From assembly GCA_030620575.1 (NCBI GenBank), contig JAUXEL010000030.1:1-14488 (forward strand): a stretch of 14,488 bases of DNA, read 5' to 3'. The notes under the pieces were generated by a model, which worked only from the letters and a program-made list of their open reading frames with translations, searched no databases and had not been told where the DNA came from. The DNA is from Fidelibacterota bacterium. Lineage in GTDB: Bacteria > Fidelibacterota > Fidelibacteria > Fidelibacterales > Fidelibacteraceae. The translations under genes and the position numbers were made by a program. This document shows, piece by piece, positions 7,080 to 14,488 of this stretch; the stretch's first letter is position 1, and each line of letters begins with the position of its first letter.

Positions 7080-7211
7080 AGCATTATTTCCCAAGAAACC
7101 AATTTAATATAATTTCTTAAAATATACTGTGAGCTTGAGCACATTATTACTCAAAAATAATATTTTACTTAAAATAATTGTGGATATTTTACTATCTCAT
7201 CAAAATATTTA

Positions 7212-7236
7212 GATCCTGAAACAAGTTCAGGATGAC
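7212..7236 (+). repeat. Dispersed 25-bp palindromic repeat, copy D
   Basis: A 6-bp stem, CCTGAA (7215-7220 region) with TTCAGG (7226-7231), encloses an ACAAG loop and is followed by ATGAC at 7232-7236. It is the inverted partner of copy C. It is also about 26 bp downstream of the GH18 stop codon on the minus strand, so it would form a hairpin in that operon's 3' untranslated region. Confidence 0.85.
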
Positions 7237-7262
7237 AATTGTGTTTTTGATTTTTGTAAGTA

Positions 7263-9293
7263 TTATTTCATCAAGATAAGTTTCTGTGATGTATATGGCA
7301 CACCATTTACAGACATGACAGCAATATACATTCCGCTGGATTGCGCCATGCCGTTCCAATCAACAGTATATTCTCCCGCAGTATGCAGTTCATCACGAAG
7401 GGTTGCGACATGCCGACCGTTAATATTATAGATAGATATGTTTACTTTGCCTTGAGCGTGGAGCTGATATCGAAGTACCGTATACGCATTAAAGGGGTTG
7501 GGATAATTCGGGAACAGGTGATATTGCCCGGGATATGCTGTAATGTCCGGCAAAGAAGACTCAAAGGAGGATATGGCTCGCAAAGCATCCAGATAAAATA
7601 TCCGGTCCTGCGATTGATTGGGAGCATAGAACAGCAAAGCATCCAAAGTTACATAATCTGCATCGATACTTCCGTTTCCGTTTGAATAATTTTCCCACAT
7701 TTCCGCGGAGTCCAGAAAAACACTGTAGGTATGCCAGCAATTATCACCCGGTATCGACTGGCGATACGATGTTTCCATTTCATAACCCGCATCATCAATC
7801 AGTAGGGCAACTTCCGCACCGGCTTGACCGGTCTTCAAGGCAAAGCGGATTTCTCGGTCACGGGGTATCAGGACATTATTAGCCGGTGTTCCTCCGCCGG
7901 AGAGCAGGCGAACTTTCCAATCTTCATTTGTTTCTGTATCGTCTTTGAGTACAATTTTTAAGGCATGCTGATCAAAGTATGCTTCCTCACGGGTCGTATC
8001 AATAAATGAGTCATCGTGAATACCATGCGTAGAACCGCTATATGCCGGAGGCCGGTAAAAGTGATCGAATCCGGTTTCAAAATTATCTATCAACAGAGAA
8101 TCGGGAATTTGATAAAAGTTATCCCTAAGGATTTGCCAAAGTTCGGTATGTTCTTCGTCATAACCCAATGCCCACATTCCGGTTCCCATCAGGTTATGTG
8201 AGAAAACCAGTTTTTCTTTGGCATCCAGACTTTCTGCATCGTTGCACCAGGCTTGGTACCAATCGTCTCCGCTTTGATAATAAGTCCAGGCATCTTCATA
8301 GCGGGTAGACCACTGTTTCCCGTAGGTATTATAGTAATCTTTCGCAGTGGCGTAAAAAACGGAGGATCCGGTTGCCAGAGTAGCGACATTTTCTGTAGCA
8401 CGATCATTGTAGTTAACCTTCCATTTGTTTCCATAATAAGGGAGACCCAAAATAAGTTTTGATTTATCACAGCCGCCGTAACCCCTATCGGTACTGATCA
8501 GTGTTTGAACCAGATTATAGGTTGAACCTGTAATCGGAGCACAAGGTCCCGTTGTAGATGCACCGTTCCACCAATAGGCATATCCCATAATAAAAACATA
8601 ATCACAAGCATCTACCAATCCAGGCAGATCCCAACCGCTCCAGTTTACGGCAGGTCCCGCAAATGAAATTTCCTGCTCCGGACCGATATGCGTATGAATA
8701 TAATTAGTGAGCCCCTGCATAAAACTGTTCATTGGAACGCCGCGGTCTACGGTTTGCGGACCCTCAAAATCAATATTAACACCATCCAGAGAGTAAAGAT
8801 TAATAATGGACTCAACCTCTTCATAAAAAGTCTGAGTTGCAGTTGGGCTATTAATGATCGCATGAATATCATCATCATCAAATTCCACCACACACATGAT
8901 GAGTTTCACACCATTAGCATGAGCGGTGTTCATCGTATTTACCCAGTCACCCGGCCATCCGAGGGGATATCCGCTAATAGTTCCAGAGGTGGAAACCATA
9001 AAATCAAACAGAGCAATATGAGATAAAACACTGTAATCAAAATATGGCGGAGCGGAATTGCGTTTCCAGTAAGGAAGATATCCAAATACAGCGTGGGTCA
9101 ATCCGGGCTGTTCACTGCTTCGTACCTGCAGGGGCAGAATATTAATGTCCGTCACTTTTTGGAAGGTCTGCTGGTCCGCGTCAAGCAAGTGAGCTTCCCA
9201 TTCGATTTGATGAATGCCCTTAAAACCGGTCTCATTTGCAGACAATGAAACAAAAAACATGATACATAAAACAGTAAAAATAATTTTTTTCAT
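7263..9293 (-). CDS. Secreted GH18-family glycosidase with type IX sorting domain
   Basis: Predicted exported hydrolase of N-acetylglucosamine-containing glycans (chitin, peptidoglycan or N-glycan type). A signal peptide ends near residue 19 (VSLSA). The GH18 barrel runs from about 67 to 395: GYLPYW at 71-76, the catalytic loop DGVNIDFE at 170-177 with Glu177 as acid, the MGYAYWW strand at 236-242 and GMWALGYD at 372-379. Asn173 replaces the second Asp of the classical chitinase signature, a variation known in SleL/YaaH-type peptidoglycan glucosaminidases, so peptidoglycan is a possible substrate. Residues about 402-575 look like a jelly-roll carbohydrate-binding module. Residues 592-676 are a type A type IX sorting domain (LFPNYPNPFN, a GEYTVDWNG strand and a SGMYIAVM end), implying export across the outer membrane by the type IX system. 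It is the last gene of the dnaG operon, 20 bp after the PD40 lipoprotein. The substrate is inferred, not proven. Confidence 0.88.
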   Translation of the reverse strand: MKKIIFTVLCIMFFVSLSANETGFKGIHQIEWEAHLLDADQQTFQKVTDINILPLQVRSSEQPGLTHAVFGYLPYWKRNSAPPYFDYSVLSHIALFDFMVSTSGTISGYPLGWPGDWVNTMNTAHANGVKLIMCVVEFDDDDIHAIINSPTATQTFYEEVESIINLYSLDGVNIDFEGPQTVDRGVPMNSFMQGLTNYIHTHIGPEQEISFAGPAVNWSGWDLPGLVDACDYVFIMGYAYWWNGASTTGPCAPITGSTYNLVQTLISTDRGYGGCDKSKLILGLPYYGNKWKVNYNDRATENVATLATGSSVFYATAKDYYNTYGKQWSTRYEDAWTYYQSGDDWYQAWCNDAESLDAKEKLVFSHNLMGTGMWALGYDEEHTELWQILRDNFYQIPDSLLIDNFETGFDHFYRPPAYSGSTHGIHDDSFIDTTREEAYFDQHALKIVLKDDTETNEDWKVRLLSGGGTPANNVLIPRDREIRFALKTGQAGAEVALLIDDAGYEMETSYRQSIPGDNCWHTYSVFLDSAEMWENYSNGNGSIDADYVTLDALLFYAPNQSQDRIFYLDALRAISSFESSLPDITAYPGQYHLFPNYPNPFNAYTVLRYQLHAQGKVNISIYNINGRHVATLRDELHTAGEYTVDWNGMAQSSGMYIAVMSVNGVPYTSQKLILMK

Positions 9294-9313
9294 AAAATCT
9301 TTATTTTAAATAT

Positions 9314-10852
9314 CTAACCCGCCCGCCAAAGCGAGGTTTTTTCTGTTTTTTTCTTGTGATAGCTTTCGGTTCCCGGACCTTTTTTTACTGTTGCGGGAAT
9401 GCCGGGTTGTTGCGTTGCTTTTACGAGAGAATAGGGGGAGAAGGTATTGGGCGTATGATACAATTCCGGTAAATTATATGATAAAATAAAGCGACTATAA
9501 AAGGTTGGATCCTTCTGGGGTAGAATAAATGCTTTAGAAACACGGCCTGTCTGTGTATTAACAGGGGCAATATATGGGCGCCCGCATTCGCCATCAGGAT
9601 ATTTGCTGGTAAACACAACCCATTTTCCGTTCGACGACCAACTGTGATAGCTGTCGGTTTCCGGGGTATTTATCATATCCAGCATCTGTGTTTCCTGTTT
9701 AGAGATATTATACATTGCCAAATCGGAAATTCTACGAAAAATGGAAAAAACACCGTAATCATAAAGTGTATACATCAGAAAACGTCCATCGGGAGATATT
9801 CGGGGAAAGGCAATGGAGCGGTTCATCGAGACTGCATCAATAACCGTTTCCGGGGTAGACCATGTGTGTGTTTCAATATCAAATTCAACTTTCATTAAAT
9901 TATATTGAATGTGAGTCAGGTCGTCATGATCTTTTGCATCAATGGCGCGTGCACGGCAATAATAAATGGTTTTCCCGTCCGGAGCCCAGGTTGGATATGA
10001 TTCCCAGTATTTGCTGTTAAACACTAAACTGTCCGTATAAAAAGCATTATTGTCAATATCATACACAAGCAGATCAGATTTACTGTCTGCTCCGTTAATA
10101 AGGTGAATACTTTGCTGATTTACATCCCGTCCGTTTACCGAGTTAGTGGAAAACACAATAAAACGTCCGTTCGGGTGCCACCAGGCATAACCAACACTGT
10201 TGTAGAGATCATAAATTTCAGGAGATATTTTTTGTATTTCATCATCCCGGGAAATATAGGTTCCCCCTGCCTGACCCGCGCGGACATGGAACATGAAATT
10301 ATTCCCATCATTTGCCGCGACATGATGGCAATTTACGCAGCTGTTATCCAAAGTGGAATTCTCAATGATGGTTGTTTCTTTAAATGAGCGCAGATCGCGC
10401 TGATATATACCCATTTTTTTCCATGATCCGGTTTGCGGATGGATAAGGCGATAACTTAAATACGGATCGATCGGATCCATCGCAATGTGATGGGTAACAG
10501 GGTAATAATGAAACCACCGGCCGCCATGTTTTACATACATATTTAGAGTAATATCACCGCCCTTATTGGCATCCAGGAGCTTTGCCCATTTCTTTAGCGG
10601 AATATGGATCTTTCCGTTTCGGGACGAAACCGTAAAATTCTGACCGCCTGTATCCGAAAAACGAACTTTATATCGCACACCCTCTTCCTGAATTATAAAA
10701 TTCAGAGGAGCAATATTCGGGGGTATTGTTAGTTGTTGATAATCAGGGTAAATACAGGCCAGCTGTGATATTTCTTTCGCATCAGAGTCGATAAGCGAGC
10801 AGGCAGAGAAAAACAAAGCGATACCAATTAAACAAAAGATAATTTTTTTCAT
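9314..10852 (-). CDS. PD40/TolB-like propeller lipoprotein with one CxxCH haem motif
   Basis: Predicted periplasmic or surface lipoprotein of 512 residues that probably binds one c-type haem. The leader ends at FSAC with the lipidated Cys at 18. After a beta-rich N-terminal region there is CVNCHH at 172-177, with Cys172, Cys175 and His176 as the haem attachment set, followed by an FMFHVRAGQAGGT stretch. The C-terminal half has PD40/WD-like blades with NGR/DGK/DGR/NGK turns at about 228, 291, 355 and 408. Similar haem-bearing TolB-like proteins occur in Bacteroides and are sometimes labelled cytochrome c biosynthesis proteins. Its ATG overlaps the stop of the upstream membrane-protein gene (ATGA), with GAGG seven bases before the start inside that gene, so the two are probably coupled and made together. 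The C-terminal tail is rich in Lys and Thr and looks disordered. Redox, sensing and scaffold roles are all possible. Confidence 0.8.
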   Translation of the reverse strand: MKKIIFCLIGIALFFSACSLIDSDAKEISQLACIYPDYQQLTIPPNIAPLNFIIQEEGVRYKVRFSDTGGQNFTVSSRNGKIHIPLKKWAKLLDANKGGDITLNMYVKHGGRWFHYYPVTHHIAMDPIDPYLSYRLIHPQTGSWKKMGIYQRDLRSFKETTIIENSTLDNSCVNCHHVAANDGNNFMFHVRAGQAGGTYISRDDEIQKISPEIYDLYNSVGYAWWHPNGRFIVFSTNSVNGRDVNQQSIHLINGADSKSDLLVYDIDNNAFYTDSLVFNSKYWESYPTWAPDGKTIYYCRARAIDAKDHDDLTHIQYNLMKVEFDIETHTWSTPETVIDAVSMNRSIAFPRISPDGRFLMYTLYDYGVFSIFRRISDLAMYNISKQETQMLDMINTPETDSYHSWSSNGKWVVFTSKYPDGECGRPYIAPVNTQTGRVSKAFILPQKDPTFYSRFILSYNLPELYHTPNTFSPYSLVKATQQPGIPATVKKGPGTESYHKKKTEKTSLWRAG

Positions 10853-12573
10853 GATGTTTCCTCAAAGTTTGTGGTAAAAAACCAGTATAGAAGATAACTG
10901 CCGTCAAACATGCTTTTGTAGATAGAATATACCGGTTTTTTATCTTGAGAAAATTTATTTCCAAAATCTATAAACTCCATGACTACATCCCGATTGCTCT
11001 TAATTCCTTCAAGAGAAATAGTTTCATTGGGGTGTGATATTTGATATAATAGAAGTGCTTCCTGGTAGTGCCTGGGCAATGTACTGTAACCTAATTCACG
11101 AAGAACCCAAACATTATCAACGAGGAAAGCCGGATTTTTTTCCAGTAAATTCCATACACATAGATAAGAAAAAGCCAGTGGATTAACGGGTTGCCGCTCC
11201 AGCGCGGTAAGTAAATTTGCACTGGGATCGTACGAAATAATTTTTTTCTTTGTGGAACGGAATCGAAGGACAGAAGCAAATTCTTTTAGATACATATTTT
11301 GATCATGTGTTATTACCCCGTACCGTTGTGCCCACTTCCGATGAAAAAGGGTATGCTCCATAAGGTACAGATATTTATTTGCGCTGTTTACATGTCCTTC
11401 AGCAAGCAGGCATTTAATCATAAGCTTTGTATAATAAGGGGTGACACCATGAAAAACCAGTTGATCGCAAGCAATACGATACGCTTTATCAAAATAACCT
11501 ATCTCGTAATAAAACTCACCAATAAACCAAAATTCATCAATATTGCGGGTCGTAATGCCCCTATGAGGATTGGGTAAAAGACCATCGGTGCCATACATTT
11601 GTGGAAAGGAAAACATTGTATCAAATAACTGGTCATCTTTTGCCAATGCATAATTAACATATAAGGTCTGAATTCTGTTTAAGCTGCTTGTCTTTTTTGC
11701 TTCCGCAATAACATCAGAATAATGTTCTGTTTTTAAATATCCGCGCCAGCGTTCCGTAGTCCGTTGAGGATTTGTCAGATTTATCACTGTAATAACGATA
11801 AGCACGATCCCTGCTATAACGGAAAAAATAATCGTAACATTTTTATGATTGAACTTGGGCAGCGTGAAATAAAAAATAATTAACAGAACCGTAAAGGTTA
11901 GGACGATACCGGTCAAACTGTCAAAAGGGAATAAGCCTAAAAAGAACATGTGCGGAGAAATGACCCATAAAAAGCGGTAGGAAAGAAGAGCAAACAACAA
12001 GCTTGCTCCCAAAAACCCGGCAACAAGCCCGGACATTTTTCGTGTTTGAAGAACATGCCGCAAGGAAACGCAAATCACATAGAGCCACACCCATGATCCT
12101 GCAATCAATAATAACAATGGAACCGCAATAAAACGAAACAGCCATATTCCTGTCGGTGATTGAAATTTTTGTTCTACAGCCAGCGTTTTTATCACAGCAT
12201 ACAGGGCAATAAGTATCGCAATATTTCCTGTTGGAATAGTAATAAAAGCCAGCACAACAACCCAAAACAGAAGAGTAATACCAATATGCTGCTTAGTAAG
12301 CTGCCAGGCAAATACCAGTAATAGCATGATCATTAATGATAAAACACCTGCGCCGAGCCAGGGGTTTACATAAAACTGCATGATAAACCGTGCCATCAGT
12401 TCCGATAATCCTCCCGACAGGGTCAATTGCGTCAATATATATTCACGGGTAAATAAAAAGACCGGTTCATGGTCATATTGGAAAGTAAATATATGTCCCG
12501 CAAAAAAACGCAGCCACAGAACAGACGCTAAATAAATAATAATTGAATAAAACGCAACGTGTTTATATTTCAT
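10849..12573 (-). CDS. Polytopic membrane protein with TPR-like tail (DUF6057-like)
   Basis: Membrane protein of 574 residues. The first 265 contain about eight hydrophobic segments (near 8-25, 72-91, 98-131, 143-166, 183-203, 221-237 and 247-265), the 98-131 stretch probably being two. The remaining 300 residues are soluble and helical, with a TPR-like stretch at about 346-420 (GEFYYEIGYFDKAYRIACDQ, then NKYLYLMEHTLFHRKWAQRY). A TLFHRKWA-type motif and the pairing with a haem-bearing PD40 lipoprotein recall the DUF6057 family of Bacteroides, from memory and not verified by search. The gene starts with ATG, overlapping the dnaG stop as ATGA, with AAGGA upstream, and overlaps the PD40 gene in the same way. 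This suggests the membrane protein and lipoprotein act as a complex. No transport or enzymatic motif was recognised. Confidence 0.7.
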   Translation of the reverse strand: MKYKHVAFYSIIIYLASVLWLRFFAGHIFTFQYDHEPVFLFTREYILTQLTLSGGLSELMARFIMQFYVNPWLGAGVLSLMIMLLLVFAWQLTKQHIGITLLFWVVVLAFITIPTGNIAILIALYAVIKTLAVEQKFQSPTGIWLFRFIAVPLLLLIAGSWVWLYVICVSLRHVLQTRKMSGLVAGFLGASLLFALLSYRFLWVISPHMFFLGLFPFDSLTGIVLTFTVLLIIFYFTLPKFNHKNVTIIFSVIAGIVLIVITVINLTNPQRTTERWRGYLKTEHYSDVIAEAKKTSSLNRIQTLYVNYALAKDDQLFDTMFSFPQMYGTDGLLPNPHRGITTRNIDEFWFIGEFYYEIGYFDKAYRIACDQLVFHGVTPYYTKLMIKCLLAEGHVNSANKYLYLMEHTLFHRKWAQRYGVITHDQNMYLKEFASVLRFRSTKKKIISYDPSANLLTALERQPVNPLAFSYLCVWNLLEKNPAFLVDNVWVLRELGYSTLPRHYQEALLLYQISHPNETISLEGIKSNRDVVMEFIDFGNKFSQDKKPVYSIYKSMFDGSYLLYWFFTTNFEETS

Positions 12574-14372
12574 GCGTCAACTTCCTTAAAGATCTCACCA
12601 GTGTACAAAATATCCAGTTGTTTTTGCGCTTTCACATTTTCCATTTGTTTTTTTATAATATCGATGGACTCAGTCGGGCTTACAATCTTTAATTGTTCAG
12701 TAAGTTGATTGTATTCATCTTTAAGAATTTGCAGTTCAATTTGCTTTAGACTTTCAACAAAGGTCATTTCCTGGTTTATTGAATTTTGGCCTTCCATTAA
12801 TAATTTAATAATAAAGTTACGGCATTTATCATCGTGAACCTTATCCGGAATATGGCCGGGGGCAATGGATACATTTTTATTAAGCACTGCAAGAAGTTCT
12901 TCCAATACCTGTTTCAGAAAGGAATGTCTAAATAACACAGGGGATAAATAGCGAAGGCCTGCTTTCCGGGTACGGACATCACCGTTCACCAGCAATTGCA
13001 ACAAAAAATATTCTGCCGCTTCTCCCCGATCTTTGAAGTGCTTGGGTTTTTCACCTGTAAAGGTTTCTTTCGCGGCGGCGGAGCGACGCATGGTCTGTCG
13101 ATTTAGTTGACGTAAAAAGGTCTGTTCATCAACAGAAAACAATTTTGCAATTTCCTGCGCAAACATTTCACGGTAAACCGGATCACTGAACTGTCGGATC
13201 TCTTCGAGAAGCCCGGATATTGTATCAGATTTTTCTTTAGGTGATAATTTGGAAGGATGGTAATATGTACGTAGAAATTCCATCAGTGGAAGAGCACTTG
13301 CCTCTTTTTTGAAAAAGGCTTCCGGACCTTCGTTACGTAAAAAGCTGTCGGGGTCTTCACCTTTTGGCAAAACAAGGACAGAACATTCCAATTTCTGTGC
13401 GGACACAGTGAACCCGGTGTGTACTGCGGCTTTCTGTCCCGCCTCATCACTATCGTAACAGAGCACAGCCTCATCGGCATAGCGATGCAACAGTCGTGCC
13501 TGCTCTGTAGTAAAAGCGGTGCCGGAACCGGCCACAACATTGATATATCCATGCTGGTAAAGCTGAAGGAAATCTAAATATCCCTCCACGATCAGGGCCT
13601 TTTTTTCTTTGCGGATAACATCGTGGGTGACATGAAGGCCGTAAAGGATCTTTCGTTTATTATAAATGGGTGTTTCGGGTGAGTTTAAGTATTTTGCATC
13701 GTCTTTATTATCATGCATTTGACGACCGCCAAATCCCACAGCATTATTCCGTTCGTCATAGATTGGAAACATGATCCGGTCCCGGAAACGATCGAATAAT
13801 CTGCTGTCTTTTTCCGCTTTTACCGCTAAGCCACTCTGCTGAATAAGGTCTGCCGCGTATGATTCCGCTAATTTGGATACCAAAAAATCCCAGGAATCCG
13901 GTGCATATCCCAACTTAAAGGCACGGATGGTTTTTTCACTAATGTCGCGGGATGTCAAATAGTTCAAGGCGGGTTTTCCGGCTTCAGAAAGAAGATACTG
14001 ATGATAAAATTCAATGGCACGAACATGCATTTCACGGAGTTTTCCGGTGTCGCTTTGCTCCTGCGGGGATACTTGCTCAAATTCCAATGGAATATCGACA
14101 CGCTCAGCCAGGAGTTTAATTGATTCCATGAAACTCAATTTTTCATATTCCATAACAAAATTGATAACATTGCCGCCAACACCGCAGCCGAAACAGTGGT
14201 AGATCTGTTTGGATGGACTGACAGAGAATGAGGCGGTTTTTTCATCGTGAAAAGGACAGCGGGCCCAGTAATTTGCCCCTTTTTTTTTCAGGGGAAGGTA
14301 AGAAGAAACAATATCAACAATATCATTTGAATCTTTAATTTTTTCAATTTGGTATTCCGGAATTTTTCCCAT
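12570..14372 (-). CDS. dnaG: DNA primase DnaG
   Basis: Makes RNA primers for replication by the DnaB helicase-associated replisome in the cytoplasm. The N-terminal zinc-binding domain has the set C39, H42, C60, C63 (CPFH and CFGC). The RNA-polymerase and TOPRIM part follows, with Glu263 in VEGYLD, the acidic pair D307 and D309 in YDSDEAG, and EDPDSF at 339-344. All expected catalytic acids are present and lie almost exactly at E. coli positions. The C-terminal third is helical, as expected for the helicase-interaction domain, but is poorly conserved. The length of 600 residues is normal. The ATG start is fixed by the conserved MGKIPEYQIEKIKD opening; no clear Shine-Dalgarno is seen before it. 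It is the first gene of a tight four-gene unit whose other members are envelope proteins, and its stop overlaps the next start as ATGA. The common partner rpoD is not downstream. Confidence 0.97.
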   Translation of the reverse strand: MGKIPEYQIEKIKDSNDIVDIVSSYLPLKKKGANYWARCPFHDEKTASFSVSPSKQIYHCFGCGVGGNVINFVMEYEKLSFMESIKLLAERVDIPLEFEQVSPQEQSDTGKLREMHVRAIEFYHQYLLSEAGKPALNYLTSRDISEKTIRAFKLGYAPDSWDFLVSKLAESYAADLIQQSGLAVKAEKDSRLFDRFRDRIMFPIYDERNNAVGFGGRQMHDNKDDAKYLNSPETPIYNKRKILYGLHVTHDVIRKEKKALIVEGYLDFLQLYQHGYINVVAGSGTAFTTEQARLLHRYADEAVLCYDSDEAGQKAAVHTGFTVSAQKLECSVLVLPKGEDPDSFLRNEGPEAFFKKEASALPLMEFLRTYYHPSKLSPKEKSDTISGLLEEIRQFSDPVYREMFAQEIAKLFSVDEQTFLRQLNRQTMRRSAAAKETFTGEKPKHFKDRGEAAEYFLLQLLVNGDVRTRKAGLRYLSPVLFRHSFLKQVLEELLAVLNKNVSIAPGHIPDKVHDDKCRNFIIKLLMEGQNSINQEMTFVESLKQIELQILKDEYNQLTEQLKIVSPTESIDIIKKQMENVKAQKQLDILYTGEIFKEVDA

Positions 14373-14488
14373 TTTGTAATTTAGGCTTCTGGCGGGAAAA
14401 TGGAAAGCTTATTTATTAGTAATCAGCGAAGAAGCAAAAAAGCAGGGAAGCAGGGAAGCAAGTCGGAGGCCAAGCGGTCTTAGGAAGA
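14373..14488 (-). promoter_or_regulatory. dnaG leader region with short tandem repeat
   Basis: Upstream DNA of the dnaG operon, cut off by the window edge. Its first 50 bases are AT-rich and likely contain the operon promoter, but no pair of boxes with good spacing can be named. Further upstream, GCAGGGAA occurs twice in tandem (14442-14449 and 14450-14457) and is followed by GCAA. The repeat is too short to assign a function. Confidence 0.4.

Larger units (their letters stand above)
6686..7236 (-). mobile_element. Candidate 551-bp nuclease-repeat unit (GIY-YIG gene between inverted repeats)
   Basis: Two near-identical 25-bp repeats in inverted orientation bracket a single small nuclease gene, and the pentamers GTCAT and ATGAC form the two outer ends. 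Two further copies of the same repeat occur without the gene at 8-32 and 607-630, so the repeat is dispersed independently. No target-site duplication is visible: the left flank is AGCAC and the right flank is AATTG. The unit lies between two convergent operons, which is a safe insertion site. The competing reading is that C and D are 3'-end hairpins of the two convergent operons and the gene merely sits between them. Confidence 0.35.

Noticed and set aside
7341..7685. 114-residue open frame antisense to the GH18 gene
   Set aside because: It lies opposite the type IX sorting domain and binding module, which are clearly coding on the other strand.

Overview
The window looks like chromosomal DNA of a Gram-negative bacterium of the Fibrobacteres-Chlorobi-Bacteroidetes (FCB) superphylum. 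It is probably one of the less-studied lineages near Calditrichota, Marinimicrobia or KSB1, but the sequence alone does not fix the phylum. The signs are a C-terminal type IX secretion sorting domain with the YPNPFN motif, a TonB-dependent receptor with an N-terminal carboxypeptidase-regulatory-like domain followed by a DUF4249-like lipoprotein, and several lipoproteins with weak, Phe-containing lipoboxes. No tRNA, rRNA, CRISPR array, phage gene or classical transposase was found.

Layout from left to right. Positions 1-922 carry no credible gene. They hold a GC-rich repeat mosaic (1-180), an AT-rich stretch, a cluster of short perfect hairpins, and a 27-bp inverted repeat pair (385-411 and 846-872) that encloses the hairpins. 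Next, on the minus strand, come a beta-propeller-like lipoprotein gene (3290 to 2088), a short 15-bp tandem repeat and rseP (1993 to 923). Divergent from these, on the plus strand, are a TonB-dependent receptor (3386-5731) and a DUF4249-like lipoprotein (5731-6657), joined by a TAATG stop-start overlap. The convergent gap 6658-7262 holds a small GIY-YIG nuclease gene (minus strand). It sits between two 25-bp repeats in inverted orientation that match at 24 of 25 bases. The rest is one tightly packed minus-strand operon: dnaG primase, then a membrane protein with a TPR-like tail (resembling DUF6057), then a PD40/TolB-like propeller lipoprotein with one CxxCH haem motif, then a secreted GH18 glycosidase with a type IX sorting domain. 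The first two junctions are 4-bp ATGA overlaps and the third gap is 20 bp.

How the genes fit together: most encode envelope functions. These are a site-2 protease for regulated intramembrane proteolysis, an outer-membrane uptake pair, surface or periplasmic lipoproteins, and a secreted glycan hydrolase. The DNA primase gene leads the envelope operon, which is unusual. The most interesting non-coding signal is the solo GIY-YIG nuclease bracketed by inverted copies of a repeat that also occurs twice elsewhere in the window. It could be a minimal, possibly undescribed, nuclease-repeat mobile unit.
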